A DNA stretch of 64,000 bases from Nitrobacter winogradskyi Nb-255. Its GTDB lineage: Bacteria; Pseudomonadota; Alphaproteobacteria; Rhizobiales; Xanthobacteraceae. The DNA lies in assembly GCF_000012725.1 (NCBI RefSeq), contig NC_007406.1, forward strand, positions 3,338,094-3,402,093. Reading direction: 5' to 3'. The notes beneath the pieces are model-generated. The model did not search any database. It worked only from the letters and a program-made list of their open reading frames with translations, and was not told where the DNA came from. The translations under genes and the position numbers were made by a program. Shown in pieces: positions 45,220-54,503 of the stretch; position 1 is the first letter of the stretch, and the number at the start of each line of letters is the position of its first letter.

Positions 45220-46637
45220 AACCGCTCGCTCTCATGGGCCTCGCCCTCGCCGCTATTTTAGCGGCGGGGGCCGGAGGCTATTGGGCGGGTGTTCGGAATC
45301 TTCCGATCACCGGCCTCCGCGAATGGCTTGGTGTCGAGGCAACCTTCGCAGCGGCAGAGCCGGCCGGCACGGGAGCGGTGATTTACTATCAGGACCCTGA
45401 CGGTAAGCCAGCTTACTCGGCAACACCGCGCAAAACCGCAGACGGCCGTGCTTTCCGCGCCGTTCGCGCCAGCGAGGATGTGAGCTTCGAAGAGAAGCAG
45501 CCGACGACAGCCGAGGCGACCGGGCAGCCCGGCGCGCGGCGCGTCCTCTACTACCGCAATCCGATGGGTCTGCCGGACACCTCACCGACGCCGAAGAAGG
45601 ACTCGATGGGGATGGACTACATCCCGGTCTATGAAGGCGAGGATGACGGCGGCTCGGTCGTGCGGGTGTCGCTTGGCAAACTCCAACGGACCGGTGTGCG
45701 ATCCGAGTTGGTCAAGCGCCGCACCGTCGGCAGACTGATGCGCGTACCGGGAATGATCCAGCTCGACGAGCGGCGCATCTCTGTGGTTGCAACGCGGAGC
45801 GATGCTTTCGTCAACGAAGTGGCGAATGTTACGACTGGAGACCGAGTGACGAAAGGCCAGGTACTGGTCCGGCTCTACTCGCCCGACATCGCTGCCGCGG
45901 GTGCGCTGTTTCTCAGCGATCTCAATATTGGCGGTCGCGACGGCGCTATCGGCGGTGCTCGCCAGCGCCTGGAAAATCTGGGAGTACCACCCGAGGCCAT
46001 CGCCGAGATCGAGCGTACCCGCAAGGTGCCGCTATCGATCACATGGCGCGCGCCGCGCGACGGCGTCGTGCTCGAACGCAATGTCGTTGAGGGCATGAAG
46101 GCAGCGCCAGGCGATGTGCTATTCCGCCTCGCCGACATCTCGACCATCTGGGTGCTCGCGGACGTTCCGGAGTTCGATCTTGCGGCCGTTCGAATTGGTG
46201 CGCCGGTGACGGTACGAGTCCGAAGCCTACCGGGGCGCTCCTTCGAAGGGCGTGTGTCGCTGATCTATCCTCAGGTCGGTGAAGCGACGCGAACCGCGCG
46301 CGTGCGGATCGAAATTGCCAATCCTGACGGTGTTCTGCTCCCTAATATGTATGCCGAGGTGGAGATCGGCACCGGCGATGCCGCGCCTGTGGTTGCCGTT
46401 CCAGACAGCGCGGTGATCGACACCGGCACGCGACAGGTCGTGATCATAGATCGTGGAGATGGCCGGTTCGAACCGCGCGACGTGAAGATCGGCTTGCGTG
46501 GCGAAGGGCTCACCGAAATCCGCGAGGGGATTGCGGAGGGTGACCGTGTCGTTGTCGCGGCGAACTTCCTGATCGACGCCGAGAGCAATCTAAAGGCGGC
46601 GCTCCGCGGCCTGACCCCACCGGAGGCCCGGCCATGA
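45216..46637 (+). CDS. cusB: Copper/silver efflux periplasmic adaptor (CusB-like)
   Basis: The 473-residue membrane-fusion protein of a CusCBA-type pump. A membrane anchor (LALAAILAAGAGGYWAGV) is followed by two heavy-metal-binding-like segments. The first is degenerate (VIYYQDPDGKPAYSATPRK), the second complete (VLYYRNPMGLPDTSPTPKKD then SMGMDYIPVYEGE). The barrel-sandwich part with GDRVTKGQVLVRLYSPDI and the membrane-proximal part (VVAVPDSAVIDTGTRQVVII) follow. It overlaps cusA by four bases. No cusC-type outer-membrane gene is seen in the window. Confidence 0.92.
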   Translation: MKPLALMGLALAAILAAGAGGYWAGVRNLPITGLREWLGVEATFAAAEPAGTGAVIYYQDPDGKPAYSATPRKTADGRAFRAVRASEDVSFEEKQPTTAEATGQPGARRVLYYRNPMGLPDTSPTPKKDSMGMDYIPVYEGEDDGGSVVRVSLGKLQRTGVRSELVKRRTVGRLMRVPGMIQLDERRISVVATRSDAFVNEVANVTTGDRVTKGQVLVRLYSPDIAAAGALFLSDLNIGGRDGAIGGARQRLENLGVPPEAIAEIERTRKVPLSITWRAPRDGVVLERNVVEGMKAAPGDVLFRLADISTIWVLADVPEFDLAAVRIGAPVTVRVRSLPGRSFEGRVSLIYPQVGEATRTARVRIEIANPDGVLLPNMYAEVEIGTGDAAPVVAVPDSAVIDTGTRQVVIIDRGDGRFEPRDVKIGLRGEGLTEIREGIAEGDRVVVAANFLIDAESNLKAALRGLTPPEARP

Positions 46638-49600
46638 TCGCCCGACTCATTGGCTGGTCGGCCCGCAACCTTGTGCTCGTATTCGTCGGCACGATCTTCG
46701 CCGTTGCCGCCGGGCTCTATGCGCTGAAGACGCTGCCGCTCGACGCCATCCCCGACCTCTCGGACGTGCAGGTGATCGTCTACACCAACTATCCCGGCCA
46801 GGCGCCGCAAGTGGTCGAGGATCAGGTCACCTATCCGCTGACGACCTCGATGCTGACGGTGCCGAAGTCAAAAGTCGTGCGCGGCTTCTCCTTCTTTGGC
46901 GTCTCCTTCGTCTATGTGATCTTCGAAGACGGCACCGATCCCTATTGGGCACGAAGCCGCGTCCTTGAATATCTCAACGCTGCCGCTCAGCGGTTGCCGG
47001 CGGGCGTGACGCCAACCCTCGGTCCGGATGCGACCGGTGTCGGCTGGGTCTACCAATACGCCGTCGTCGCGAAGGAGATGACGCTCGCCGAGCTGCGCTC
47101 TCTGCAGGACTGGGTGATCCGCTTCGGGGCCTCCAAGGCGGATGGCGTCGCGGAAGTCGCCAGCGTCGGCGGCTTCGTGAAGCAATATTCGATCGTGGTC
47201 GATCCCAACAGACTGCGGGCGTTGGGCATCCCGCTCGACCGCGTGCGCGAGGCCGTCAAGGCCAGCAACGCCGATGTCGGCGGTCGCACCGTCGAGCTCT
47301 CCGAATTTGAATTCATGGTGCGCGGTCGCGGCTATATCAGAAGCGCCGCCGACATCGAAAATGTGGTGCTGAAGACCGACCGTGGCGTGTCGCTGCGCGT
47401 GAGAGACGTTGCCCGCGTCGAAATCGAGCCGGGCGAACGGCGCGGTATCACTGAACTCAACGGCGAAAGCGAAGTCGCGAGCGGCATCGTCCTGCAACGC
47501 TTCGGTGCCAACGCGCTGACCGTGATCGAGAACGTCAAGGCGCGACTTGCCGAGATTGCGTCGAGCCTGCCCGAGGGCGCCGAGATCGTGCCGGTCTACG
47601 ACCGTTCCGAACTGATCGGCCGGGCGATCGAGACCCTGAAGGGCACGCTGATCGAGGAGAGCATCATTGTGGCGCTGGTCTGCGTGGTGTTCCTGCTACA
47701 TTTGCGCAGCGCGCTTGTCGCCATCCTGATGCTGCCGGTCGGCATCTTCATCGCCTTCGCGGCGATGAAGGCGATTGGGCTTGGCTCCAACATCATGAGC
47801 CTCGGTGGCATCGCCATCGCCGTCGGCGCCATGATCGACGCCGCCATCGTGATGATCGAAAACGCTCACAAGCATTTGGAGCGCGCACCGCCCGACAAGC
47901 CGCGCGTCGAAATCCTGATCGAGGCGGCGAGCCAGGTCGGTCCGGCGCTGTTCTTCAGCCTGCTCGTTATCACCGTCTCCTTCCTGCCGATCTTCACGCT
48001 GGAGTCGCAGGAGGGCCGGATGTTCGGTCCGCTCGCCTTCACAAAGACCTTCGCGATGGCGGCCGCGGCGTTGCTGTCGGTGACACTGGTGCCGGCGTTG
48101 ATGGTGGTCTTCGTGCGCGGCCGGATCATCCCGGAGCACCGGAACCCAATCAACCGTTTCCTGATCTGGGTCTACCGGCCAGTCATCCGCGGAGTCCTGA
48201 AGGCGAAGACGCTCACCATCCTTATCGCGCTCATTGTCCTCGGAGTGACTGTCTGGCCGGCACGACAACTCGGTTCGGAGTTCATGCCGAGCATCGACGA
48301 GGGGGCACTGATGTACATGCCGACGACCTTACCAGGGATTTCCGTGACCAAGGCGGCTGAGCTTCTGCAAGTGCAGGACCGGATCATCAAGAGCTTCCCG
48401 GAGGTGGCTTCGGTCCATGGTAAGGCGGGACGTGCGCTCACCGCCACCGATCCGGCGCCGATGGAGATGTTCGAGACCATCATTAATCTGAAGCCGAAGA
48501 GCGAATGGCGGCCCGGTGTCACCATCGACAGCCTGAAGACCGAAATGGACCGGGCATTGCAATTTCCCGGCGTCTCCAATGCCTGGACCATGCCGATCCG
48601 CGCTCGCATCGATATGCTTGCGACCGGCATTCGCACGCCAGTCGGTGTCAAAGTGTTCGGAACGGATCTCGCTCAGATGGAGCAGGCGGCTCGTGAGATC
48701 GAGCGGGTGCTGCGATCGCTGCCGGGCACATCCAGTGCCTATGCCGAGCGGGTGATCGGCGGCTACTACCTTGACATCGTGCCGGATCGCGACGCGCTTG
48801 GTCGCTATGGCTTGGCCATTGGCGACGTCCAGGCCGTGATCGCAAGCGCGCTCGGGGCCGAGACGGTGACCACGACCGTTGAGGGTCGCGAACGCTACGC
48901 CGTCACCATCCGCTATCCGCGCGCTTTCAGGAGTGACCCACAATCGATCGCTCGTGACGTGCAGGTGCCGTTGCCGGGAGGTGGAACGGTGCCGCTCGGC
49001 GAGGTCGCCAAGGTCGAGCTGACCCGCGGCGCCACCTCGATCCGCACCGAGAACGGTCAGCTCGCAGTCTACGTCTTCGTTGATATCGCCGGCCGCGATC
49101 TCGGCGGCTATGTCGCCGCGGCACAGCAAGCGGTCGCGACCGAGGTCAAGCTGCCACCCGGTACCTATGTCTCGTGGAGCGGCCAGTTTGAGTATCTTCA
49201 ACGCGCAGAAGCGCGGTTGAAGATCGTCGTGCCGGTGACGCTGCTGGTCATTTTCCTGTTGCTCTACCTCAACTTCCGGGCGCTGACCGAGACGCTCATT
49301 GTCATGCTGTCGCTGCCATTCGCGCTGGTCGGCGGCATCTGGTTGATGTGGTGGCTCGGCTTCAACATGTCGGTCGCCGTGGCGGTCGGCTTCATCGCGC
49401 TTGCCGGCGTCGCCGCCGAGACCGGCGTCATCATGCTGATCTATCTCGAACAGGCGATGGCGGAACTAAAGGTTGAGCGGGAGGCGGAAGGACGGCCCTT
49501 CACCCGCACAGATCTCTACGAAGCGATCATGCTCGGCGCCGTCGAACGTGTCCGGCCGAAGATGATGACCGTCATCGCCATCACAGCCGGCCTCATCCCG

Positions 49601-49810
49601 ATCCTGTGGAGCACCGGCACCGGTTCGGAAGTGATGCAACGCATCGCAGTGCCGATGATCGGCGGCATGGTCTCCTCGACCGTGCTCACGCTGGTCGTAA
49701 TCCCGGCCGTCTATGCGCTGATCAAGGGGTGGCGGCTGCCGCGGAGTGTGGCCGCCGATGAGACGATCATCGAACAGTGTCCAGCCGGCCTCAAGGCAGC
49801 CGCTGAATGA
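46634..49810 (+). CDS. cusA: Heavy-metal efflux RND transporter CusA/CzcA type
   Basis: A 1058-residue RND inner-membrane pump with 12 membrane helices and two large periplasmic loops. The proton-relay aspartate lies in IAVGAMIDAAIVMIENAHKH, and the relay residue of the second half in VAAETGVIMLIYLEQA. The methionines of the periplasmic metal site may include the one in RIDMLATGIRTPVGVKVFG. The substrate is most likely Cu(I)/Ag(I), based on the Cus-type adaptor and neighbours. Length and motifs are complete. Confidence 0.94.
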   Translation: MIARLIGWSARNLVLVFVGTIFAVAAGLYALKTLPLDAIPDLSDVQVIVYTNYPGQAPQVVEDQVTYPLTTSMLTVPKSKVVRGFSFFGVSFVYVIFEDGTDPYWARSRVLEYLNAAAQRLPAGVTPTLGPDATGVGWVYQYAVVAKEMTLAELRSLQDWVIRFGASKADGVAEVASVGGFVKQYSIVVDPNRLRALGIPLDRVREAVKASNADVGGRTVELSEFEFMVRGRGYIRSAADIENVVLKTDRGVSLRVRDVARVEIEPGERRGITELNGESEVASGIVLQRFGANALTVIENVKARLAEIASSLPEGAEIVPVYDRSELIGRAIETLKGTLIEESIIVALVCVVFLLHLRSALVAILMLPVGIFIAFAAMKAIGLGSNIMSLGGIAIAVGAMIDAAIVMIENAHKHLERAPPDKPRVEILIEAASQVGPALFFSLLVITVSFLPIFTLESQEGRMFGPLAFTKTFAMAAAALLSVTLVPALMVVFVRGRIIPEHRNPINRFLIWVYRPVIRGVLKAKTLTILIALIVLGVTVWPARQLGSEFMPSIDEGALMYMPTTLPGISVTKAAELLQVQDRIIKSFPEVASVHGKAGRALTATDPAPMEMFETIINLKPKSEWRPGVTIDSLKTEMDRALQFPGVSNAWTMPIRARIDMLATGIRTPVGVKVFGTDLAQMEQAAREIERVLRSLPGTSSAYAERVIGGYYLDIVPDRDALGRYGLAIGDVQAVIASALGAETVTTTVEGRERYAVTIRYPRAFRSDPQSIARDVQVPLPGGGTVPLGEVAKVELTRGATSIRTENGQLAVYVFVDIAGRDLGGYVAAAQQAVATEVKLPPGTYVSWSGQFEYLQRAEARLKIVVPVTLLVIFLLLYLNFRALTETLIVMLSLPFALVGGIWLMWWLGFNMSVAVAVGFIALAGVAAETGVIMLIYLEQAMAELKVEREAEGRPFTRTDLYEAIMLGAVERVRPKMMTVIAITAGLIPILWSTGTGSEVMQRIAVPMIGGMVSSTVLTLVVIPAVYALIKGWRLPRSVAADETIIEQCPAGLKAAAE

Positions 49811-49822
49811 GAGGAGGGTCCG

Positions 49823-49939
49823 ATGATGCATGACATGATGGGGGCCATGGGATGGGGTATGGGTCTCGCCGGCCTACTCGGCATCCTCGTGCTGGCGCTG
49901 TTGATCGCCGCTCTCGTGAAATACGTCTTCTTCTGGTGA
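49823..49939 (+). CDS. 38-residue Met-rich membrane peptide
   Basis: A very short gene: MMHDMMGAMGWGMGLAGLLG, then 18 hydrophobic residues ending in FFW. It starts with five methionines and one histidine in a cluster that could bind Cu(I), followed by one transmembrane helix. GAGGAGGG precedes the ATG, and it lies 12 bases after cusA. It resembles small peptides between Cus and DUF411 genes; function unknown. Confidence 0.7.
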   Translation: MMHDMMGAMGWGMGLAGLLGILVLALLIAALVKYVFFW

Positions 49940-50003
49940 GATATGTCATGCGCAACTTCGATCGGAGGACGGACTCGAAGAAACAGCCAACGGAAGGAGA
50001 AAC

Positions 50004-50492
50004 ATGATGACAACCGAGCTATCTGCGACACGGCGGGCACTGATCATCGGCGCGGCACAGGCGGCCCTTGCTTTCATGCTACCGTGACCATCGTGGGCGG
50101 CCGAGGCACTACCGAAGATGACTGTGACTCGTGACCCGAACTGCGGTTGTTGCGGCGGCTGGGTTGCTCATGTGAAGGCAGCCGGATTTCCGGCCGAGGT
50201 GGTCGAAGCGGCAGACCTCACGCCGCTCAAAACGAGACTCGGCGTGCCCGATGCCCTGATCTCCTGCCATACGGCAGAAGTCGGTAGCTATGTCGTCGAG
50301 GGGCATGTTCCCGCCGAGGCGATCAAGCTCGTCAAGCGGCCGCAAGCGACGGGCTTGGCCGTTGCCGGCATGCCCATCGGTTCTCCGGGCATGGAGGTTT
50401 CAGGGACGCTGCCTGAGACTTACGAGGTGGTTCTGTTCGGACAGGGACAACAGCGCGTGTTCGCACACTATCGCGGGTCACAGGCCCTCTGA
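50004..50492 (+). pseudogene. DUF411 protein with stop codon in signal peptide
   Basis: The whole reading is a DUF411 copper-related protein. An N-terminal Tat/Sec-like signal (RRALIIGAAQAALAFMLP) is followed by the mature protein, with TVTRDPNCGCCGGWVAHVKA, VPDALISCHTAEVGSYVVEG and GHVPAEAIKLVKR. An in-frame TGA (50085-50087) breaks the signal peptide. A shorter form from the ATG at 50118 would be cytoplasmic and would keep the CGCC motif. AAGGAG at 49994 precedes the full start. The mutation looks recent, because the rest is undamaged. Confidence 0.75.
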
Positions 50493-50519
50493 TCTTAAAT
50501 CATCAGTAGAGGGAAGCCC

Positions 50520-50738
50520 ATGGCTATCCTAGAGGCCACCATTACTTGCCCGCAATGCGGTGCAATATCGAAAGAGATAATGCCAACGGACGCCTGCCAA
50601 TATTTCTACGAATGTCAGGCGTGCGGTGTCGTTTTGAAGCCCAAGCCCGGAGATTGTTGCGTCTACTGCTCATACGCAGACGTATCTTGCCCGCCGATTC
50701 AAGAAGATCCGTCCGATTGCTGCAAGACAAAGCCTTAA
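50520..50738 (+). CDS. GDCC-motif cysteine-rich small protein
   Basis: A 72-residue protein with a CPQCG and CQACG zinc-ribbon pair. The GDCCVYCSYADVSCPPIQ motif that follows is typical of small proteins next to mercury and copper resistance genes. Twelve cysteines make metal binding very likely. It sits between DUF411 and the divergent regulator. Confidence 0.75.
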   Translation: MAILEATITCPQCGAISKEIMPTDACQYFYECQACGVVLKPKPGDCCVYCSYADVSCPPIQEDPSDCCKTKP

Positions 50739-50746
50739 GTCTTGTC

Positions 50747-51166
50747 TTATGGCGCGACTATGGTTGTGGGCGACAGCGCCTCGATGATCCGGCAATCGGC
50801 AACCGTGCCGCAGCGACACTGATCGATCATGCTGTCGAGTTCACGACGCAGAGTGCGCAAGTCGGCAATCTTTCGATCAACCTCGGCCCGGTGCTCTTTG
50901 GCGATTGCATCGACAGCGTCGCAGGAGCGATCGTGCTGGTCGGCCAAGTCGAGCAATGCGCGCACTTGGTCGAGCGAAAACCCAAGATTTCGCGAGCGCC
51001 GGATGAAGCTCAGCCGATTGAGGTGCTCTGGACCATAGGCCCGGTAGTTGCCCGCCGTCCGGCCCGGCGCGGCAAGCAGTCCAATTCGCTCATAGTAGCG
51101 GATTGTTTCGATCTTGGTGTCCGTCCTTCGCCCCAACTCGCCAATGGCCAGGAAATCGCCTGTCAT
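50747..51166 (-). CDS. MerR-family heavy-metal regulator (ZntR/CadR type)
   Basis: A 139-residue MerR-type activator. The HTH is FLAIGELGRRTDTKIETIRY then YERIGLLAAPGRTAGNYRAY. The dimer helix includes RALLDLADQHDRSCDAVDAI. The C-terminal cysteines SCD and QCRCGTVADC match the Zn/Cd/Pb type rather than the copper type. It is divergent from the P-type ATPase and shares the operator at 51171-51201. The start at 51166 is the ATG that begins the HTH; longer frames are foreign. Confidence 0.88.
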   Translation of the reverse strand: MTGDFLAIGELGRRTDTKIETIRYYERIGLLAAPGRTAGNYRAYGPEHLNRLSFIRRSRNLGFSLDQVRALLDLADQHDRSCDAVDAIAKEHRAEVDRKIADLRTLRRELDSMIDQCRCGTVADCRIIEALSPTTIVAP

Positions 51167-51170
51167 CGTC

Positions 51171-51201
51171 TTGACCCTATAGTTACTACAGGGTCCATAT
51201 G
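51171..51201 (+). promoter_or_regulatory. MerR-type operator and promoter of the metal ATPase
   Basis: A -35 box TTGACC (51171-51176) and a -10 like CATATG (51196-51201) are set 19 bases apart, the long spacing that MerR proteins correct. The spacer is the near-perfect dyad ACCCTATAGT T ACTACAGGGT. It also overlaps the start region of the regulator gene. Confidence 0.85.
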
Positions 51202-51232
51202 GGTGGTCATGTCGAATTTGTCGAGGTGACTC

Positions 51233-53371
51233 ATGGCAACCGCGAGTCCGTTGAAGCTGCGTATCGAAGGGATGGATTGCGGCGCCTGCGCCGCGAAAAT
51301 CGAGAACGCGATGCAGCGGTTGCCGGGCGTCAGCGACATCAATGTCAACTACGGCCTGCAGTCGCTCTCGTTGGCGGTCGACGAAGACCGCACATCCCGC
51401 ACCACAATCGAGGCCAAGATCAGGGCGCTCGGCTACACACCTGCCGATCCGTCTGAGCATGTCATGTCGTCGAGTCGTCGCGATGATGATCGTGATTCGG
51501 CGGAAGGTACGTGGTGGTCGTCGTCGAAAGGACGGCTGGTCATCGGCACAGGGGCCTTGTTGCTGCTCGCTTTCGCGGTGTCGTATATCGAGCCGGACTG
51601 GTCGAACTGGGCCTACATCGCCGCCACTCTGGTCGGCCTGATTCCGATCGGCCGGCGTGCGCTCGCCGGCGCCCTGTCGGGCACGCCGTTCAGCATCGAG
51701 ACGCTGATGTCGATCGCTGCAATCGGCGCCGTAGCCATCGGTGAGGCGGGAGAGGCCGCCGTCGTCGTGTTCCTCTTTGCGGTCGGCGAACTGCTGGAAG
51801 GCGTTGCAGCCGGACGAGCGCGCGCCGGCATCAAAGCGCTGATCGATCTCGTACCGCGCACTGCCCGCCGTCAAACCGGCTCCGACATTGAGACGGTGCC
51901 GGTCGGAGATCTGGTCGTCGGCGATGCCGTGATCGTCCGGCCGGGCGACCGTGTACCTTCCGACGGGACCGTGATCGAGGGCGTATCGGAGGTCAACGAG
52001 GCACCGGTGACCGGCGAATCTGTTCCGGTCGGCAAGGAGCCCGGATCAACGGTCTATGCCGGCAGCATCAATGCTAATGGCGAGTTGCGTGTCAAAATCA
52101 CCCGGACGGCCGCCGATAACACGATTGCCCGCATTGTTCACATGGTTGAGGAAGCGCAGGGATCGAAGGCGCCAACGGCCCGGTTCATTGACCGCTTCAG
52201 TCGCTGGTACACGCCGGCCGCCATGGCCGTTTCGGCGCTCGTTGTCCTCGTTCCTCCGCTGATGTTCGGCGCCGACTGGTTCACCTGGGTCTATCGCGGG
52301 TTGGCGGTGCTGCTGATCGCGTGTCCCTGCGCTCTGGTGATATCCACCCCGGCCGCGATCGCTTCGGGGTTGGCCAGTGGCGCGAGACGCGGCCTCCTCA
52401 TTAAAGGGGGCGCGGCATTGGAAACGCTCGGCAAGGTCAGAACTGTCGCCTTCGATAAGACCGGCACGCTGACCATGGGTCACCCTCAGGTCACCGATAT
52501 TGTCGTGATCGAAGGCACCGAGGCCGATATCCTGGCGAAGTCCGCTGCCGTCGAGCGTGGCTCCAGCCATCCGCTGGGAGCGGCGATTGTCGCCGAGGCT
52601 GAAAGGCGCGGTCTCGAGATCCCCAAAGCCTTTGGCGGCGGGATCGCGACGCCTGGCAAGGCAGTAACGGCCCGACTTAAGGCTGGTTTCGTCTCGGTCG
52701 GATCGCCACGCCACGCCAGCGAACAAGGCGAGGTGCCGGAGAAAGTCAGGAAACAGATCGAGGCTCTCGAAAGCCAAGGCAAAACCGTCGTGGTGGTCAG
52801 CGAGGGCAAGCAACTCGTCGGACTAATCGCGCTGCGTGACGAGCCGCGTCCAGATGCCGCTGACGGCCTTGCGAAGCTGCGCGCTCTTGGCATACGCCCG
52901 GTCATGCTGACCGGCGACAATGCCCGTACAGCGGCTGCGATCGGCGACGCACTCGGACTTGAAATCAGGGCCGAACTGCTGCCGGACGCCAAGCTCGACG
53001 CGATCTCGGTTTATAAGAGCGAAGGCCCTATCGCCATGGTCGGCGACGGCATCAACGATGCGCCCGCGCTTGCCGCGTCCTCGGTGGGCATCGCCATGGG
53101 AGGTGGCACGGACGTGGCATTGGAGACTGCGGACGCGGCGCTTCTGAAAAACCGTGTCACCGGCGTTGCCGAATTGATCGCGTTATCGCGCGCGACGCTC
53201 GCCAATATCTGGCAGAACATCATGCTTGCGCTCGGCCTGAAGAGCGTTTTTCTCGTCACCACGCTTTTCGGGGCAACACCGCTCTGGATGGCGATCCTGG
53301 CCGACACTGGTGCGACCGTTTTGGTGACCGCAAACGCCTTACGGCTGCTACGCCTCGAATTCAAAGCGTGA
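51233..53371 (+). CDS. P1B-type heavy-metal ATPase (Zn/Cd/Pb exporter)
   Basis: A 712-residue transporter of the ZntA/CadA class. An N-terminal metal-binding domain has MDCGACAAKIENAMQRLPGV, then the membrane part begins. The CPC motif is IACPCALVISTPAAIASGLA (about residue 365). The phosphorylated aspartate is in AFDKTGTLTMGHPQ. The HP locus is SSHPLGAAIVAEAE, and MLTGDNARTAAAIG and GDGINDAPALAASS complete the ATPase. The C-terminal helix with TGATVLVTANALRLLR is normal. It is driven from the MerR-type promoter upstream. Confidence 0.94.
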   Translation: MATASPLKLRIEGMDCGACAAKIENAMQRLPGVSDINVNYGLQSLSLAVDEDRTSRTTIEAKIRALGYTPADPSEHVMSSSRRDDDRDSAEGTWWSSSKGRLVIGTGALLLLAFAVSYIEPDWSNWAYIAATLVGLIPIGRRALAGALSGTPFSIETLMSIAAIGAVAIGEAGEAAVVVFLFAVGELLEGVAAGRARAGIKALIDLVPRTARRQTGSDIETVPVGDLVVGDAVIVRPGDRVPSDGTVIEGVSEVNEAPVTGESVPVGKEPGSTVYAGSINANGELRVKITRTAADNTIARIVHMVEEAQGSKAPTARFIDRFSRWYTPAAMAVSALVVLVPPLMFGADWFTWVYRGLAVLLIACPCALVISTPAAIASGLASGARRGLLIKGGAALETLGKVRTVAFDKTGTLTMGHPQVTDIVVIEGTEADILAKSAAVERGSSHPLGAAIVAEAERRGLEIPKAFGGGIATPGKAVTARLKAGFVSVGSPRHASEQGEVPEKVRKQIEALESQGKTVVVVSEGKQLVGLIALRDEPRPDAADGLAKLRALGIRPVMLTGDNARTAAAIGDALGLEIRAELLPDAKLDAISVYKSEGPIAMVGDGINDAPALAASSVGIAMGGGTDVALETADAALLKNRVTGVAELIALSRATLANIWQNIMLALGLKSVFLVTTLFGATPLWMAILADTGATVLVTANALRLLRLEFKA

Positions 53372-53423
53372 GCAGGACCATGGCAGTTCGACTACGTCGT
53401 CGGTGCCGCCGCAGCTTTGTGCA

Positions 53424-54503
53424 CTAACAGTCTCGGTCTCGCCTGATAATTCGGGCAAATTTCTTGGCTGCGCTCAGGCTTGATGCGCGATTGTAGTGTT
53501 CTTCGGTGACGCGCGGGTCTCGGTGATGAAGGAGAGCACTTGCCAGGTACGGGTTGTGACCAGCGTGGACCGCTGCGCTTGATGCTGCGGCAGTCCGAAA
53601 CATGTGTGAAGAGACCCCGACCCCTATTGCCGTCGAAGTGGTTCTTTTGATCGCGTCAGCGACGGCACTGTAGGTCATTGGGTGGCCATCCGCCGAGGAT
53701 AACCACAGTGCATTTGATTCGCTCTCTTGTGCCAGCACATCCAGATAATTGGACAGGTACTTCTCCAGCATGGGAGCTAGCATGTCATCGAGGCGACGTT
53801 CGTCAGGGCGTTTTTCTTTGGTCTCAGCAGCGCCGAGAATAATCCACCACCGCCCTTCGATATTCACAAAGTTGCGCCCGATTTCGAGACCCGCAAAGTT
53901 CTTGAGGCGAATGGGATGCAGCGCCAGCATGGCAACCATCAATCCATTGCGAAACTGACGCGCCTTGGCAAGGTCGGAGCAGGTGGTCGAATGATCTGCC
54001 TCGGCCATCAAGGTCAGGCCATTCTCAACCAGAACTTCGCTGAGCACGAACCGATCGGCTTTCGAGCGCGGTCGCATCATCAAAGCGAGATCTTTTTCGA
54101 TCTCCGTCAACCAGAAAAATTCGCTGTGAGGATCGAGCAACTCGCTGGCCCGCCGCAACTTGTAGATCGATCCGTAGACAGTAACGGATGAAACCCTCGT
54201 TTGCAGTTCATTCAGATACCCGGCGACGTTCTCGGGCGTAACGTTGCCGGCGGCGGGCCTACGGCGATCGAACAAACCCGACCGATCCAGGAAATCAAGA
54301 AAATAGCCGTAGCGGCGCGCGAGATCCGAAAGCGTGATTGGCTTCATGTGAGCCCCGGCACCGCCCCGAACCAGCCTTTGGCTCGGACGGCACGCCGCAA
54401 TCCATGCGTCGCGATCTGCTGCCGGCCACTCTGCGATCGGCAATGATCGCGCCTGAAAACGATGAGGTCTTGATGCGGGAACTTTCGAGGTTGCCGGCAT
54501 CAT
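53424..54503 (-). CDS. Tyrosine recombinase, downstream member of pair
   Basis: A 359-residue site-specific recombinase. The catalytic arginine is in LALHPIRLKNFAGLEIG. The HxxR box is SSHMFRTAAASSAAVHAGHN. The tyrosine lies in LLHHRDPRVTEEHYNRASS. An alternative start at 54347 gives MKPITLSDLARRYGYF. It overlaps the longer recombinase by four bases (ATGA), so both are made from one message. Such pairs belong to integrative elements in which two recombinases act together. Confidence 0.88.
   Translation of the reverse strand: MMPATSKVPASRPHRFQARSLPIAEWPAADRDAWIAACRPSQRLVRGGAGAHMKPITLSDLARRYGYFLDFLDRSGLFDRRRPAAGNVTPENVAGYLNELQTRVSSVTVYGSIYKLRRASELLDPHSEFFWLTEIEKDLALMMRPRSKADRFVLSEVLVENGLTLMAEADHSTTCSDLAKARQFRNGLMVAMLALHPIRLKNFAGLEIGRNFVNIEGRWWIILGAAETKEKRPDERRLDDMLAPMLEKYLSNYLDVLAQESESNALWLSSADGHPMTYSAVADAIKRTTSTAIGVGVSSHMFRTAAASSAAVHAGHNPYLASALLHHRDPRVTEEHYNRASSLSAAKKFARIIRRDRDC

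Noticed and set aside
50085..50087. UGA read as selenocysteine in the DUF411 gene
   Set aside because: It lies in a signal peptide, no insertion element is visible, and the protein family needs no selenocysteine there.
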